From assembly GCF_023101085.1 (NCBI RefSeq), contig NZ_CP064703.1:496001-560000 (forward strand): a DNA stretch of 64,000 bases, in the 5' to 3' direction. The DNA is from Bradyrhizobium sp. 170. GTDB taxonomy: Bacteria > Pseudomonadota > Alphaproteobacteria > Rhizobiales > Xanthobacteraceae. Positions within the stretch are counted from its first letter, which is position 1. Each line of letters begins with the position of its first letter. The translations under genes and the position numbers were made by a program. Below are positions 25,042-33,006 of the stretch, one piece after another. Below the pieces are notes generated by a model that did not search any database, was not told the DNA's origin, and saw only the letters and a list, made by a program, of their open reading frames with translations.

Positions 25042-25070
25042 TTGTTTCGTCGCAGGGCCTGCGACGAAAC
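25042..25070. promoter_or_regulatory. 27-bp near-perfect palindrome overlapping candidate ECF promoter element, copy 2
   Basis: GTTTCGTCGCAGG (25044-25056) and CCTGCGACGAAAC (25058-25070) are perfect 13-base arms about a single central G. The left arm contains TTGTTTCGTCG (25042-25052), the 11-mer also found upstream of the small exported-protein gene. It is 113 bp upstream of the ECF sigma start. There is no T-run on either side, so an operator is more likely than a terminator. The rest of 24930-25160 shows nothing else. Confidence 0.5.
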
Positions 25071-25160
25071 ATTCGGGACCAAAAGGCCAGTAATTTCAAT
25101 ATGCGGAAAATTGGATGGTTTCAGATGCGGATTCGTTCCGCGTGCGCACAAACGTGTTGT

Positions 25161-25298
25161 CGTCCCTGCGAACGCAAGGACCCATAACCACAGCACGTTG
25201 TTGTCTGGAAGGGACGTCTACCACAGCGTGTCAATATGACAGCCGCGGCGTATGGGTCCCTGCGCCCGTGCGCAATTGCGCACTAGGCAGGGACGACG
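25161..25298. repeat. Dispersed palindrome, CGTCCCTGCG...GGCAGGGACGACGG family
   Basis: The left end (CGTCCCTGCGAACGCAAGGA, then CCCATAACCACAG) and the right end (TGGGTCCCTGCGCCCGTGCG, then GCACTAGGCAGGGACGACGG) form arms around a variable centre. A second copy with the same ends is at 60907-61050. It occupies the intergenic space between the sigma factor and the response-regulator gene. Confidence 0.88.
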
Positions 25299-25306
25299 GC
25301 GAAGAT

Positions 25307-26053
25307 CTAACCCTTCTCGCCCGTTGGCGAGAACAGATAGCCGCCGCCTCGGATGGTGCGGATCACCGCGGGCTTGGTCGGGTCGATCTCGATCTTGCGC
25401 CGGATGCGCATGATGCGCAGATCGACGGCGCGGTCGAACGCTTCGGCGTCGCGCGCATTGGCCAGCTCCAGCAGCCGCTCGCGCGACAGCACCCGCTTCG
25501 GATTCGCCGCGAACACTTTCAACAGGCCGAATTCGGACGCCGTCAGCGGATGCTCGTTGCCTTCGTCGTCGCGCAGCGCCTGGGCTTCGAGGTCGAGCCA
25601 TTTGGTGCCGAACCGCACCAGCTGTTCTTTCTCTGCCTTGGCAGCCGCAGCCGCAGCCGCTGGTGCTGCCGCCGCCTTGGCCGGCGTGCTGCGGCGAAGC
25701 ACTGAACGGATACGCGCCATCAGCTCGCGCAGCTCGCAGGGCTTTGCGATGTAGTCGTCGGCGCCGAGTTCGAGGCCGACGACGCGGTCGATCGGGCTCG
25801 CCGTCGCCGTCAGCATGATGACGGGAACGTTGATGCGGCTCTTCAGGTCGCGAATGATCGAAAGCCCGTCTTCCTCGGGCATGTTGAGGTCGAGCACGAC
25901 GAGGTCGGGCACGTTGGTCTCGATCACGCTGCGCAGACTTTTGCCGCCGTCGCACAGCGTGACGCCAAAACCGTGCATCTTGAGGTAATCACCGACCATC
26001 TCGCGGGCCGGTGCCTCGTCGTCGACGATGATGATGTGCGGGCTCTGGGTCAT
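25307..26053 (-). CDS. OmpR-family response regulator
   Basis: A 248-residue regulator: receiver domain (IIIVDDEAPA, phospho-acceptor Asp55 in VVLDLNMP, Lys in YIAKPCELREL) and a C-terminal winged helix ending IRTIRGGGYLFSPTGEKG. An unusually long alanine-rich linker (about residues 120-140) joins them. It is the last gene of a four-gene operon and overlaps the upstream kinase gene by 4 bases, so it is the presumed output of that system. Confidence 0.92.
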   Translation of the reverse strand: MTQSPHIIIVDDEAPAREMVGDYLKMHGFGVTLCDGGKSLRSVIETNVPDLVVLDLNMPEEDGLSIIRDLKSRINVPVIMLTATASPIDRVVGLELGADDYIAKPCELRELMARIRSVLRRSTPAKAAAAPAAAAAAAKAEKEQLVRFGTKWLDLEAQALRDDEGNEHPLTASEFGLLKVFAANPKRVLSRERLLELANARDAEAFDRAVDLRIMRIRRKIEIDPTKPAVIRTIRGGGYLFSPTGEKG

Positions 26054-27792
26054 GTCGTCTCTGTCGCAGGCAGTGTAACGGTAAATGTCGATCCCTGTCC
26101 GGGGCCGGCGCTTTCCGCGGTCACATGGCCGCCATGCATGTCGATGATACGTTTGACGATCGACAGGCCGAGGCCGGTCGAGCTTTCCCCGGCCGTCGGC
26201 TTGGCCGAGAGCCGCTGGAACCGGCCGAACAGCCGGCCGAGATCTTCCGGAGACAATCCGGCGCCCTGATCGGTAATACGGATGACGGTGTCGCTGCCAT
26301 GGGTGACGCCTACCGTGATCTTGCCGCCGATCGGGGAATATTTGATGGCGTTGCTGACGAGGTTGTCGATCGCCTCGCGAATCCGGTCGGCGTCGCACAT
26401 GGTGACGAAGTTCGGCGGCGCCGACACGGCGATGGACTGCTGCTTGTTGATCGCCGAAGGCAGGTTCGAATCGGTGACCTCGGCAACGAGCGCCGCGATA
26501 TCGACCGGTTCGCGGCGGATCGTGATGTCGAAGGCGTCCGCCATCGCATCCGAAATCAAATGGTCGACCATCGAGGTCAGGCGCTTGGTGGCGTCCCTGA
26601 TATGCTCGACCTGGGCGGTGACGTTCTCCTTGGGCGAGCCGGCGCCGATCAGTTCGGTTAGCATTTCGGTGCGGCCCAGGATCACGCCGAGCGGATTCTT
26701 CAAATCGTGCGCAACGGTGCCGAGAATCTCGTTCTTGAAGCCATTGGCGCGCTGCAGCCGCAGCCACTGCGCCGACAGCCGTCGGTTGGCCTGCATCAGC
26801 GCGCGGGTGCGCTGGGCGACGCGGTCCTCGAGCTGGGTATTGGCTTCGTGCAGTTGCCGGTAGAGGATGACGTTGTCGAACGCGATCGACAGCCGGCTGG
26901 AGAAAATCTCGACCAGCGCGCGGTCGGTGTCGGAGAGCTGGCGCTCGGCCTGCAGCAACACCACCACTTCGCGGCCAGAGCCGGTGCGCAGATAAAGCAC
27001 GCTGCGATGATCGGCGAATTCGTTCTTGCGGCGCTGGAAGGCGGCTTCCACCATTTGCCGCAAATCCGGATCGAGCGCCTTGGAGCTTGTCGTCCCGATG
27101 AAACGGCTGTAGCAGCCCGACCCCGCCAGCACCGAGAATTCGCTCCCCGCGGCGCCGTCGTCGCGCAGCACCAGGATGCCGGCGCAGTCGACGTTGAGCA
27201 GCGAGGCGAGCTGCGTCAGCACGCCTTCCGCAAGCCGCTGCATCGATTTGAAGTCGTAGAGCGTCGAGGCGGCGTCGATGATGATTTCAAGTCCGCGCCT
27301 GGTCTGCACCATGCGCTCGAGCTGCTGGTAGCTGCGCAGCGCGGCGGTGAGCGAGGTGAACAGCTTGTCGGCCGTGAGCTCCGTCTTGGCCTTGTAGTCG
27401 TTGATGTCGTACTGGACGATGACGCGGCGCTCGGGCGCTTGTCCCGGCTGGCCGGTGCGCAGGATGATGCGGACGGTTTCGTTCTTGAGCTCGTTGCGGA
27501 TGTACTCGACGAGGTCGAGGCCCGCGACGTCGGTTTCCATGATGACGTCGAGCAGCACGGCTGCGACGTCGGGATTGTTGCGCATCAAGGTGCGGCCTTC
27601 GGCCGCGGAATAGGCCGACAGGATTTCCAGCGTCGCGCCGTGGAGATTGTAGTCGCTCAGCGCAAAGCGGGTGCCCTCGTGCACCGCGGCATCGTCGTCG
27701 ATGACCGCGATCTTCCATTTGCGCGCGGACGAGTCCTCCGGAACGGTCCCGGTATCGTCGATCAGGTGGAGGACATCGTCCTGTTCGGCCAT
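26050..27792 (-). CDS. Soluble REC-DUF3369-histidine kinase
   Basis: A 580-residue cytoplasmic kinase with no membrane segment. Order: an N-terminal receiver (IAVIDDDAAVHEG, Asp82 in VLLDVIME), a DUF3369/GAF-like domain (about 160-310), a short coiled coil, a HisKA domain with His362 in GTVAHDLKNPLG, and a HATPase domain (NLVSNAIKYSP, ITDQGAGL, GLGLSIVKRII). The receiver may accept phosphate from the adjacent membrane kinase, making a phosphorelay. It overlaps its upstream neighbour by 31 bp and its downstream one by 4 bp. Confidence 0.9.
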   Translation of the reverse strand: MAEQDDVLHLIDDTGTVPEDSSARKWKIAVIDDDAAVHEGTRFALSDYNLHGATLEILSAYSAAEGRTLMRNNPDVAAVLLDVIMETDVAGLDLVEYIRNELKNETVRIILRTGQPGQAPERRVIVQYDINDYKAKTELTADKLFTSLTAALRSYQQLERMVQTRRGLEIIIDAASTLYDFKSMQRLAEGVLTQLASLLNVDCAGILVLRDDGAAGSEFSVLAGSGCYSRFIGTTSSKALDPDLRQMVEAAFQRRKNEFADHRSVLYLRTGSGREVVVLLQAERQLSDTDRALVEIFSSRLSIAFDNVILYRQLHEANTQLEDRVAQRTRALMQANRRLSAQWLRLQRANGFKNEILGTVAHDLKNPLGVILGRTEMLTELIGAGSPKENVTAQVEHIRDATKRLTSMVDHLISDAMADAFDITIRREPVDIAALVAEVTDSNLPSAINKQQSIAVSAPPNFVTMCDADRIREAIDNLVSNAIKYSPIGGKITVGVTHGSDTVIRITDQGAGLSPEDLGRLFGRFQRLSAKPTAGESSTGLGLSIVKRIIDMHGGHVTAESAGPGQGSTFTVTLPATETT

Positions 27793-29855
27793 TGAGGAGT
27801 TCCGTCGGCTGCTGTCTGGTCTGAAATCGTGGGTTCGCCCCGGGCGACTTTGGGCATGATAATGCGAAATGTGGTGCCTTGTCCCAGCCTTGACTCCAGC
27901 ATCATCCTGCCGCCGAGCTGTTGAGTGACAAGATTATAGACGATATGCAAGCCCAGCCCGGTACCGCCTTCGTTGCGGCGCGTCGTAAAGAAGGGGTCGA
28001 ATGCCTGCCGCTGTACGTCCGGCGTCATTCCGGCCCCGTTGTCGGCAAAAATGATCTCGACATCGTCGCTGCCGCGCGCCCGCGCCGAGATCGTGATCGC
28101 CCCGGACCGGCCGTCGGCAAAGGCATGATTGGCGGCGTTGAGGAAAAGATTGGTTAATATCTGGCCGTAGGAGCCGGGATAGCCGTCGATGAAAAGCCCT
28201 TCCGGCACGTCGACCGACAGCGTGATCGCGGCCTTCTTCAGCACCGGTTTCAGGCTGGCGACGATCTGGTCGGTGGCCTCGCTGAGGTTGAATTGCCGGC
28301 GCTCGGCGTGCGAGCGGTCCACCGCCACCTGCTTGAACGACTGGATCAGCTCGCCGGCGCGGTGCAGGTTCGCCACCAGTTGCCCTGCCGCGTCGCGCGA
28401 GGACTTGACGAATTCGTCGAGCTTGGAGCGGCGCAGCGGCTCGGTGCGCAATTCCTGCTCGAACGTTTCAGCCCGGCGCGCAAAGCTCGACGCCACCGTC
28501 AGGCTGATGCCGATCGGGTTGTTCACCTCATGGGCGACGCCGGCGACCAGTCCGCCGAGCGCCGCCAGCCGTTCGGCGTCGATCAGGTTCTGCTGCGCGG
28601 TGTTGAGCTCGATCAGCGCGCTTTCGGCCCTTTCCTTCGAGGCGCGCAGCTCGTCCTCGGTCTTGCGCTTGGCGATGGCGTTTTCGCGGAAGACGTCCAC
28701 CGCGCGCGCCATGGCGCCGACCTCGTCCCGGGCGGTGGTGCCCTGCACCCGGCGATCGTAATTGCCCGAGGTGATCGCATGCATCGCCCGCAGGATCTGC
28801 TGCAGCGGCAGGCGGATCGAGAGCGCGATCAGGACGCCGGCGGACAGGATGATGCCGAGGAACATCACGGCGATCGACAGCACCCGGCGCGAGATGCCCG
28901 ACAACGTCTTGTCGAATGTCTCCTGCGCCTTCTGCTCGCGCTGGCGCATCTTGACCGACAACTCGTCGATGACGCCGATGGCCTCGGCCTGGCTGGCATC
29001 GATGGTGTTGCGCAACAGCTCGGTCCGGATCGTGAGCTGCTCGGTCAGCTTGGCCATTCCCTCGCGCAGCGCCACCGTTCGTGCCTTCAGCCGCGTCAGC
29101 GCCATGCGTTGCAGGTCGTTGTCGGCGAGGTCAGCCATCGCGGGGATGGTGTTCTCGATCGTCTCGGTGTTCCTGCGGGCGTCCTCGGCGGAGGTCGAGG
29201 CGCGCGACAGATAATAGGCGTTGGTGGCGACCAGCATGGCCGTGAACGCCTCGCGGGATTTCCCGAGTGCCGGCCAGATCTGCGCATCGCGATGCCCGGT
29301 GGCGCCCTCGATGATCGAATACAGCCCGGCCATCTCCCGGGCCGGCCCCAGCACCTGCTGCTCATAGGTCTTGGTGATGGTGGCCTGCACGGCGCGCAAT
29401 TCGCCGAAGCCGTTGAGGAAACGGTCGGTGACGTGTTCGAGCCGCTCGACCGATCCTGACAGCATAGGGTCGTTCGCGGCGCGCGTGGTCAGCGTGCCGA
29501 GCACCGCTTCCCGCAGCAGCAGGATCTCGGCGAACAGGTCGGGGCTCGGCTGGTTGATGTAGCGATGGATCAGGTTCTGCAGCCGGCTGGTTTCGCTTTC
29601 CAGCAGCGCCAGGATCTTGTCGGACTCGCGCACCTGCCGGACGTCGTCCCAGGCCGAGCCCAGCACCTTGGCGCCGTTCCAGATCAATACGGCGAGCACC
29701 ACGACGACGGCGGAGTTCAATCCCGCGATCGACAGGATGCGCCAGCGGATCGGCACTGCGCGCAGCCACTGCACGACGCGAAAACGGCCGCGCGCGGCGA
29801 AGCTCGCCTGCCGTTCCGCTGCTCGCTGTTGTTGCCGTGCGCCGGTCAAATTCAT
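27762..29855 (-). CDS. Membrane sensor histidine kinase with large helical periplasmic domain
   Basis: A 697-residue kinase: membrane helix 1 (about 41-60), a roughly 265-residue periplasmic region (61-324) that reads as almost entirely helical, membrane helix 2 (325-346), a HAMP domain (347-400), a HisKA domain with His442 in GVAHEVNNPIG, and a HATPase domain (NLFLNAANHA, GTGLGLHIVYN). The helical sensor recalls TorS-type domains that read a periplasmic binding protein. The gene overlaps the small exported protein upstream by 4 bases. The divergent UgpB-like gene is 250 bp away from the operon start. Confidence 0.9.
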   Translation of the reverse strand: MNLTGARQQQRAAERQASFAARGRFRVVQWLRAVPIRWRILSIAGLNSAVVVVLAVLIWNGAKVLGSAWDDVRQVRESDKILALLESETSRLQNLIHRYINQPSPDLFAEILLLREAVLGTLTTRAANDPMLSGSVERLEHVTDRFLNGFGELRAVQATITKTYEQQVLGPAREMAGLYSIIEGATGHRDAQIWPALGKSREAFTAMLVATNAYYLSRASTSAEDARRNTETIENTIPAMADLADNDLQRMALTRLKARTVALREGMAKLTEQLTIRTELLRNTIDASQAEAIGVIDELSVKMRQREQKAQETFDKTLSGISRRVLSIAVMFLGIILSAGVLIALSIRLPLQQILRAMHAITSGNYDRRVQGTTARDEVGAMARAVDVFRENAIAKRKTEDELRASKERAESALIELNTAQQNLIDAERLAALGGLVAGVAHEVNNPIGISLTVASSFARRAETFEQELRTEPLRRSKLDEFVKSSRDAAGQLVANLHRAGELIQSFKQVAVDRSHAERRQFNLSEATDQIVASLKPVLKKAAITLSVDVPEGLFIDGYPGSYGQILTNLFLNAANHAFADGRSGAITISARARGSDDVEIIFADNGAGMTPDVQRQAFDPFFTTRRNEGGTGLGLHIVYNLVTQQLGGRMMLESRLGQGTTFRIIMPKVARGEPTISDQTAADGTPQWPNRTMSST

Positions 29856-30124
29856 TCCACTCCACGAAGACGGGTGATCAATAGCGGCGTCGTCGCCCCG
29901 ATCAATGCAACGATGGTACGGTTGAGGCCGGCCGCGCCGGTCTTGATATGTTCGAGGGCTTCCTCCGCGCCGAGCCGGCGGGAATGGAACGCGTCGATCA
30001 AATGCCTCTCGTTCTGGGGATCGGGCATACCAAACTCGCGCGCAACAGCGCCCGTTGAGACCGCCGTAAGCAACAGCGCACCAACAAGCACGAAGGTCCG
30101 CGAAAGGTCGGCGCGGCGATACAC
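29852..30124 (-). CDS. Small exported protein, first gene of the kinase operon
   Basis: About 90 residues with a signal peptide (TFVLVGALLLTAVSTGAVA) and a short mature part with a conserved-looking DPQNERHLIDAFHSRRLGAE stretch and a second hydrophobic patch (TIVALIGATTPLLITRL). No family recognised. GTG at 30124 follows AAGGGGA; TTG at 30133 is also in frame but too close to it. Its stop overlaps the sensor kinase start (ATGA), so it is translated with the kinase and may be an accessory to sensing. Confidence 0.65.
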   Translation of the reverse strand: MYRRADLSRTFVLVGALLLTAVSTGAVAREFGMPDPQNERHLIDAFHSRRLGAEEALEHIKTGAAGLNRTIVALIGATTPLLITRLRGVE

Positions 30125-30385
30125 AGGCGACAAATCCCCTTAGAGATTGAGTCTGCGGCGGGGGAGAAAAGGTTCAATGCATTTTTAGCAGAATTTACCG
30201 ATGCTTGGCTATTGGCGGCTGGGCCGGCAGGCGGTTTTCCGCCAGTAATCCTGATAATCTTGCTACAATCTTAAATTGTGTTGTGCGCTGCGGCGATGCC
30301 GGGCGGATTGAAACCGCAGCCGCAGCGATTTATGAGGGCTTGGGAACCCATTTATCGAAGGCGCGGCAGAGCAAGGAAATCACCA

Positions 30386-31708
30386 GTGAAATTGGCCTTG
30401 AGATTCTTGCAATTTGCAGCCCTCGCCGCCACGGCGCTTGCGTCTCCGGCGCAGGCAGCCACCGAAATCATGTGGTGGCATGCGATGTCGGGGGAGCTCG
30501 GCAAGCAGCTCGAAAAGCTGGCGGCCGATTTCAATGCGTCGCAGTCCGACTATCGGATCGTGCCGACATACAAGGGCAACTACACCGAGACGGTGACGGC
30601 AGCGATCTTCGCATTCCGTTCGCGAAGCCAGCCCGCCATCGTCCAGGTCAACGAGATCGCGACTGCGACCATGATGGCGGCAAAGGGCGCGATCTATCCG
30701 GTGTTCGACTTGATGCGCGATCAGTCGGAGCCGTTCTCGCCGGAGGCGTATCTGCCGGCCGTGACCGGTTATTATTCCGATGTCGCCGGCAACATGCTGT
30801 CGTTCCCGTTCAATGTCTCGACGCCGATCCTTTACTACAACAAGGATCTGTTCCGCGCCGCGGGCCTCGATCCGGAGGTGGCGCCGAACACCTGGGCCGA
30901 GGTCGGCGCAGCGGCAAAGCGCCTGCGCGCGGCCGGCTCGCCTTGCGGGCTCACCACATCCTGGCCTTCCTGGGTTCACGTCGAGAATTTTTCCGCGTTC
31001 CACAATCTGCCGCTGGCGACCCGGGCCAATGGCTTCGGGGGGCTCGACGCGGAGCTGACCTTCAACAATCCGGACGTGGTGCGGCACATCGCGCAACTGG
31101 CGGAATGGCAGGCGACGAAAGTTTTCGACTATAGCGGTCGCGGGCAATCGGCCGAGCCGCGCTTTCAGAAGGGCGAATGCGCCATCTTCATCGGCTCGTC
31201 CGGGACGCGTGCGGACATCAAGGCCAATTCGAAGTTTGAGGTCGGTTACGGCATGATCCCGCACCGGCCCGAAATCGCCGGCGCCCCGCAAAACTCCATC
31301 ATCGGCGGCGCCACGCTATGGGTGCTGCGCGATCGGCCGCGCGCCGAATACGCCGGCGTCGCGCGGTTCTTCGCCTATCTCTCGAAGCCGGAAGTTCAGG
31401 CTGCCTGGCACCAGAACACCGGCTATCTGCCGATCACCCGCGCCGCCTTCGACCTCACCCGCGCGCAGGGCTTCTACGATCGCAATCCCGGTGCTGCGAT
31501 CGGTATCGAGCAGATGACCTTGAAGCCGCCGACCGAGAATTCGAAGGGAATCCGGCTGGGGTCCTTTGTGCTGATCCGCGGCGTGATCGACGAAGAACTC
31601 GAGCAGGTTTTCAGCGGCAAGCAGTCCGCGCAGGCAGCCCTCGACGTCGCCGTCGAGCGCGGCAACCGCCTGCTGCGCCAGTTCGAGCGGGCCAATCCGG
31701 ACCGCTAA
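30386..31708 (+). CDS. UgpB-like extracellular solute-binding protein (orphan)
   Basis: A 440-residue family 1 binding protein similar in pattern to UgpB, the sn-glycerol-3-phosphate binding protein: TEIMWWHAMSGELGKQLEKL at the mature start, FNVSTPILYYNKDLFRAAGL, CAIFIGSSGTRADIK and a conserved C-terminal helix region. GTG at 30386 has AAGGAA upstream and gives a clean signal peptide ending SPAQA; earlier in-frame starts would add a basic leader. No permease or ATPase genes adjoin it. It diverges from the sensor-kinase operon, so it may deliver a ligand signal to that kinase. Confidence 0.87.
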   Translation: MKLALRFLQFAALAATALASPAQAATEIMWWHAMSGELGKQLEKLAADFNASQSDYRIVPTYKGNYTETVTAAIFAFRSRSQPAIVQVNEIATATMMAAKGAIYPVFDLMRDQSEPFSPEAYLPAVTGYYSDVAGNMLSFPFNVSTPILYYNKDLFRAAGLDPEVAPNTWAEVGAAAKRLRAAGSPCGLTTSWPSWVHVENFSAFHNLPLATRANGFGGLDAELTFNNPDVVRHIAQLAEWQATKVFDYSGRGQSAEPRFQKGECAIFIGSSGTRADIKANSKFEVGYGMIPHRPEIAGAPQNSIIGGATLWVLRDRPRAEYAGVARFFAYLSKPEVQAAWHQNTGYLPITRAAFDLTRAQGFYDRNPGAAIGIEQMTLKPPTENSKGIRLGSFVLIRGVIDEELEQVFSGKQSAQAALDVAVERGNRLLRQFERANPDR

Positions 31709-31711
31709 TTC

Positions 31712-31790
31712 CGTCTTTGCGAGCGAAGCGAAGCAATCCATTCTTTCATTGCTCGGCGAGATGGATTGATTCGCTGCGCTCGCAATGACG
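31712..31790. repeat. Dispersed palindrome, CATTGCGAG...GCAATGACG family
   Basis: CGTCTTTGCGAGCGAAGCGA on the left and CTGCGCTCGCAATGACGAC on the right, with AGCAATCCAT and ATGGATTGAT inside. It lies between the UgpB-like and phosphotransferase genes. Confidence 0.9.
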
Positions 31791-31812
31791 ACAAACAAGG
31801 TTCAGCGCCACC

Positions 31813-32766
31813 ATGACTGCATCGCTGCCGAGCTTCACAGACTACGAGCCCTTCCGAGTCTGGCGCGCCGATCCGGCGCAGTGGCGGCCGATCGCGCTCG
31901 ATATCGCCCGCAGCCACGGCCTGACCTGCGCGGCGCCGCACGCCTTCGCCACCGGCACCAACGTCGTCATGGCGCTTGATGAGAAACTCATCCTGAAGAT
32001 TTTCCCGCCCTTTCTTCGTTCCAAATTCGTCTCGGAACGTGGCTCGCTCGCCCAACTTCGCGGCCAGCTTCGGATCGCGATCCCCGAAACCGTCGTCGAA
32101 GGCGAGCGCGACGGATGGCCATATCTCGTCTTCACGCGGCTGCCGGGTGTTCTCGGCAGCGAGGCATGGCCGACACTCTCCGAAAGCGAGAAGGAGCGCG
32201 TCCTCGTTGAGATCGGGCAGATCATCGCGGAGGTCCAGCGTGTCCCGCTTGGAGATCTTGCGAATATCGAGCCGCGTTGGGACCGGTTCCTGTCAGCGCA
32301 AATTGCGGGATGCCGCGCCCGGCACGAGCGCCTCGGTCTGCCGCGCAAATTTCTCGATGGGCTGGACGAACTGCTGCGCGATGCGGAAAGGCTTATTCCC
32401 CTGGATCAGCGGCCGGTGATTCTCACCGGCGAGTACATCCCGGAGAATTTTCTGCTGAGCCGTGACAGCGCCGGCTGGCGCTTGTCCGGGTTGATCGACT
32501 TCGGCGACGTGATGACCGGATGGTGCGAATACGACCTGCTGGGTCCGAGCGGCTTCATGACCGCCGGGATGCCGCGCCGCGTGCGGAGCCTGTTTGAGGG
32601 ATACGGATATTCGAGTGCGGATATCAATCCAGACCTGAAACGGCGGCTGATGGCGCTGACGCTGCTTCATCGGTTTAGCGATCCCGCCAGGCAGATCTGT
32701 ATAGAGGGTTGGCAGGAGAGGGCCGGCAACCTGTTCGAGTTGCAGGATTTGCTCTGGCCGGTTTGA
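31813..32766 (+). CDS. APH/choline-kinase-fold phosphotransferase, variant active site
   Basis: A 317-residue kinase-fold protein. The nucleotide lysine is probably in KLILKIFPPF; the catalytic loop reads TGEYIPENFLL where classical aminoglycoside kinases have HGDxxxxN, so the usual His-Gly-Asp is Thr-Gly-Glu while the asparagine is kept. The metal motif LIDFGDV is normal, followed by GWCEYDLLGP. The substrate is unknown; a named antibiotic resistance should not be assumed. It follows the UgpB-like gene on the same strand but is separated by a repeat. Confidence 0.8.
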   Translation: MTASLPSFTDYEPFRVWRADPAQWRPIALDIARSHGLTCAAPHAFATGTNVVMALDEKLILKIFPPFLRSKFVSERGSLAQLRGQLRIAIPETVVEGERDGWPYLVFTRLPGVLGSEAWPTLSESEKERVLVEIGQIIAEVQRVPLGDLANIEPRWDRFLSAQIAGCRARHERLGLPRKFLDGLDELLRDAERLIPLDQRPVILTGEYIPENFLLSRDSAGWRLSGLIDFGDVMTGWCEYDLLGPSGFMTAGMPRRVRSLFEGYGYSSADINPDLKRRLMALTLLHRFSDPARQICIEGWQERAGNLFELQDLLWPV

Positions 32767-32837
32767 AGGAAGCCCGGAGGCCGCACAGCAAAGGAGCGAG
32801 CCAAATATCTGCACTAAAAGTAGGCAAATATGCTTCT

Positions 32838-32847
32838 TTGTATGCAA
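32838..32847. promoter_or_regulatory. Candidate GntR operator upstream of the ABC/ureide operon
   Basis: TTGTATGCAA, a palindrome of the form TTG-N4-CAA, lies 160 bp upstream of the first operon gene. FCD-type GntR regulators often bind such sites. A near-identical TTGTGTACAA precedes the allophanate hydrolase gene at 43124. Nothing else is recognisable in 32767-33006. Confidence 0.45.
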
Positions 32848-33006
32848 TCAGAGGTTCGATGCGCCCCAGTCAAGAATCCCCGTTTGGCACCTATCTGCCG
32901 ATAATTCAGTGACTTAGGCGAGAGTTAGCTTTCCTTTAAGGATTGGCACAAACCTTGCGATTCCAGTTCCAAAGCCGTTTCCCCTCAGGCGTTTGGAGCA
33001 TCACCC

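Noticed and set aside
25044..25070. The 27-bp palindrome as a terminator of the upstream or downstream gene
   Set aside because: The arms leave almost no loop and no T-run follows on either strand; both neighbouring genes point the same way and the nearest stop, on its right, is about 240 bp away with a repeat in between.
30278..30385. The earlier in-frame start of the UgpB-like protein
   Set aside because: It would put about 36 basic residues before the signal peptide; the GTG at 30386 has a ribosome site and directly begins the signal peptide.
12508..31790. Palindromic repeats as parts of a CRISPR array
   Set aside because: They are single dispersed inverted elements with variable centres, not regularly spaced direct repeats, and no cas genes are present.
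31813..32766. Aminoglycoside resistance gene
   Set aside because: The catalytic loop differs from known aminoglycoside kinases, and this fold covers many unrelated substrates.
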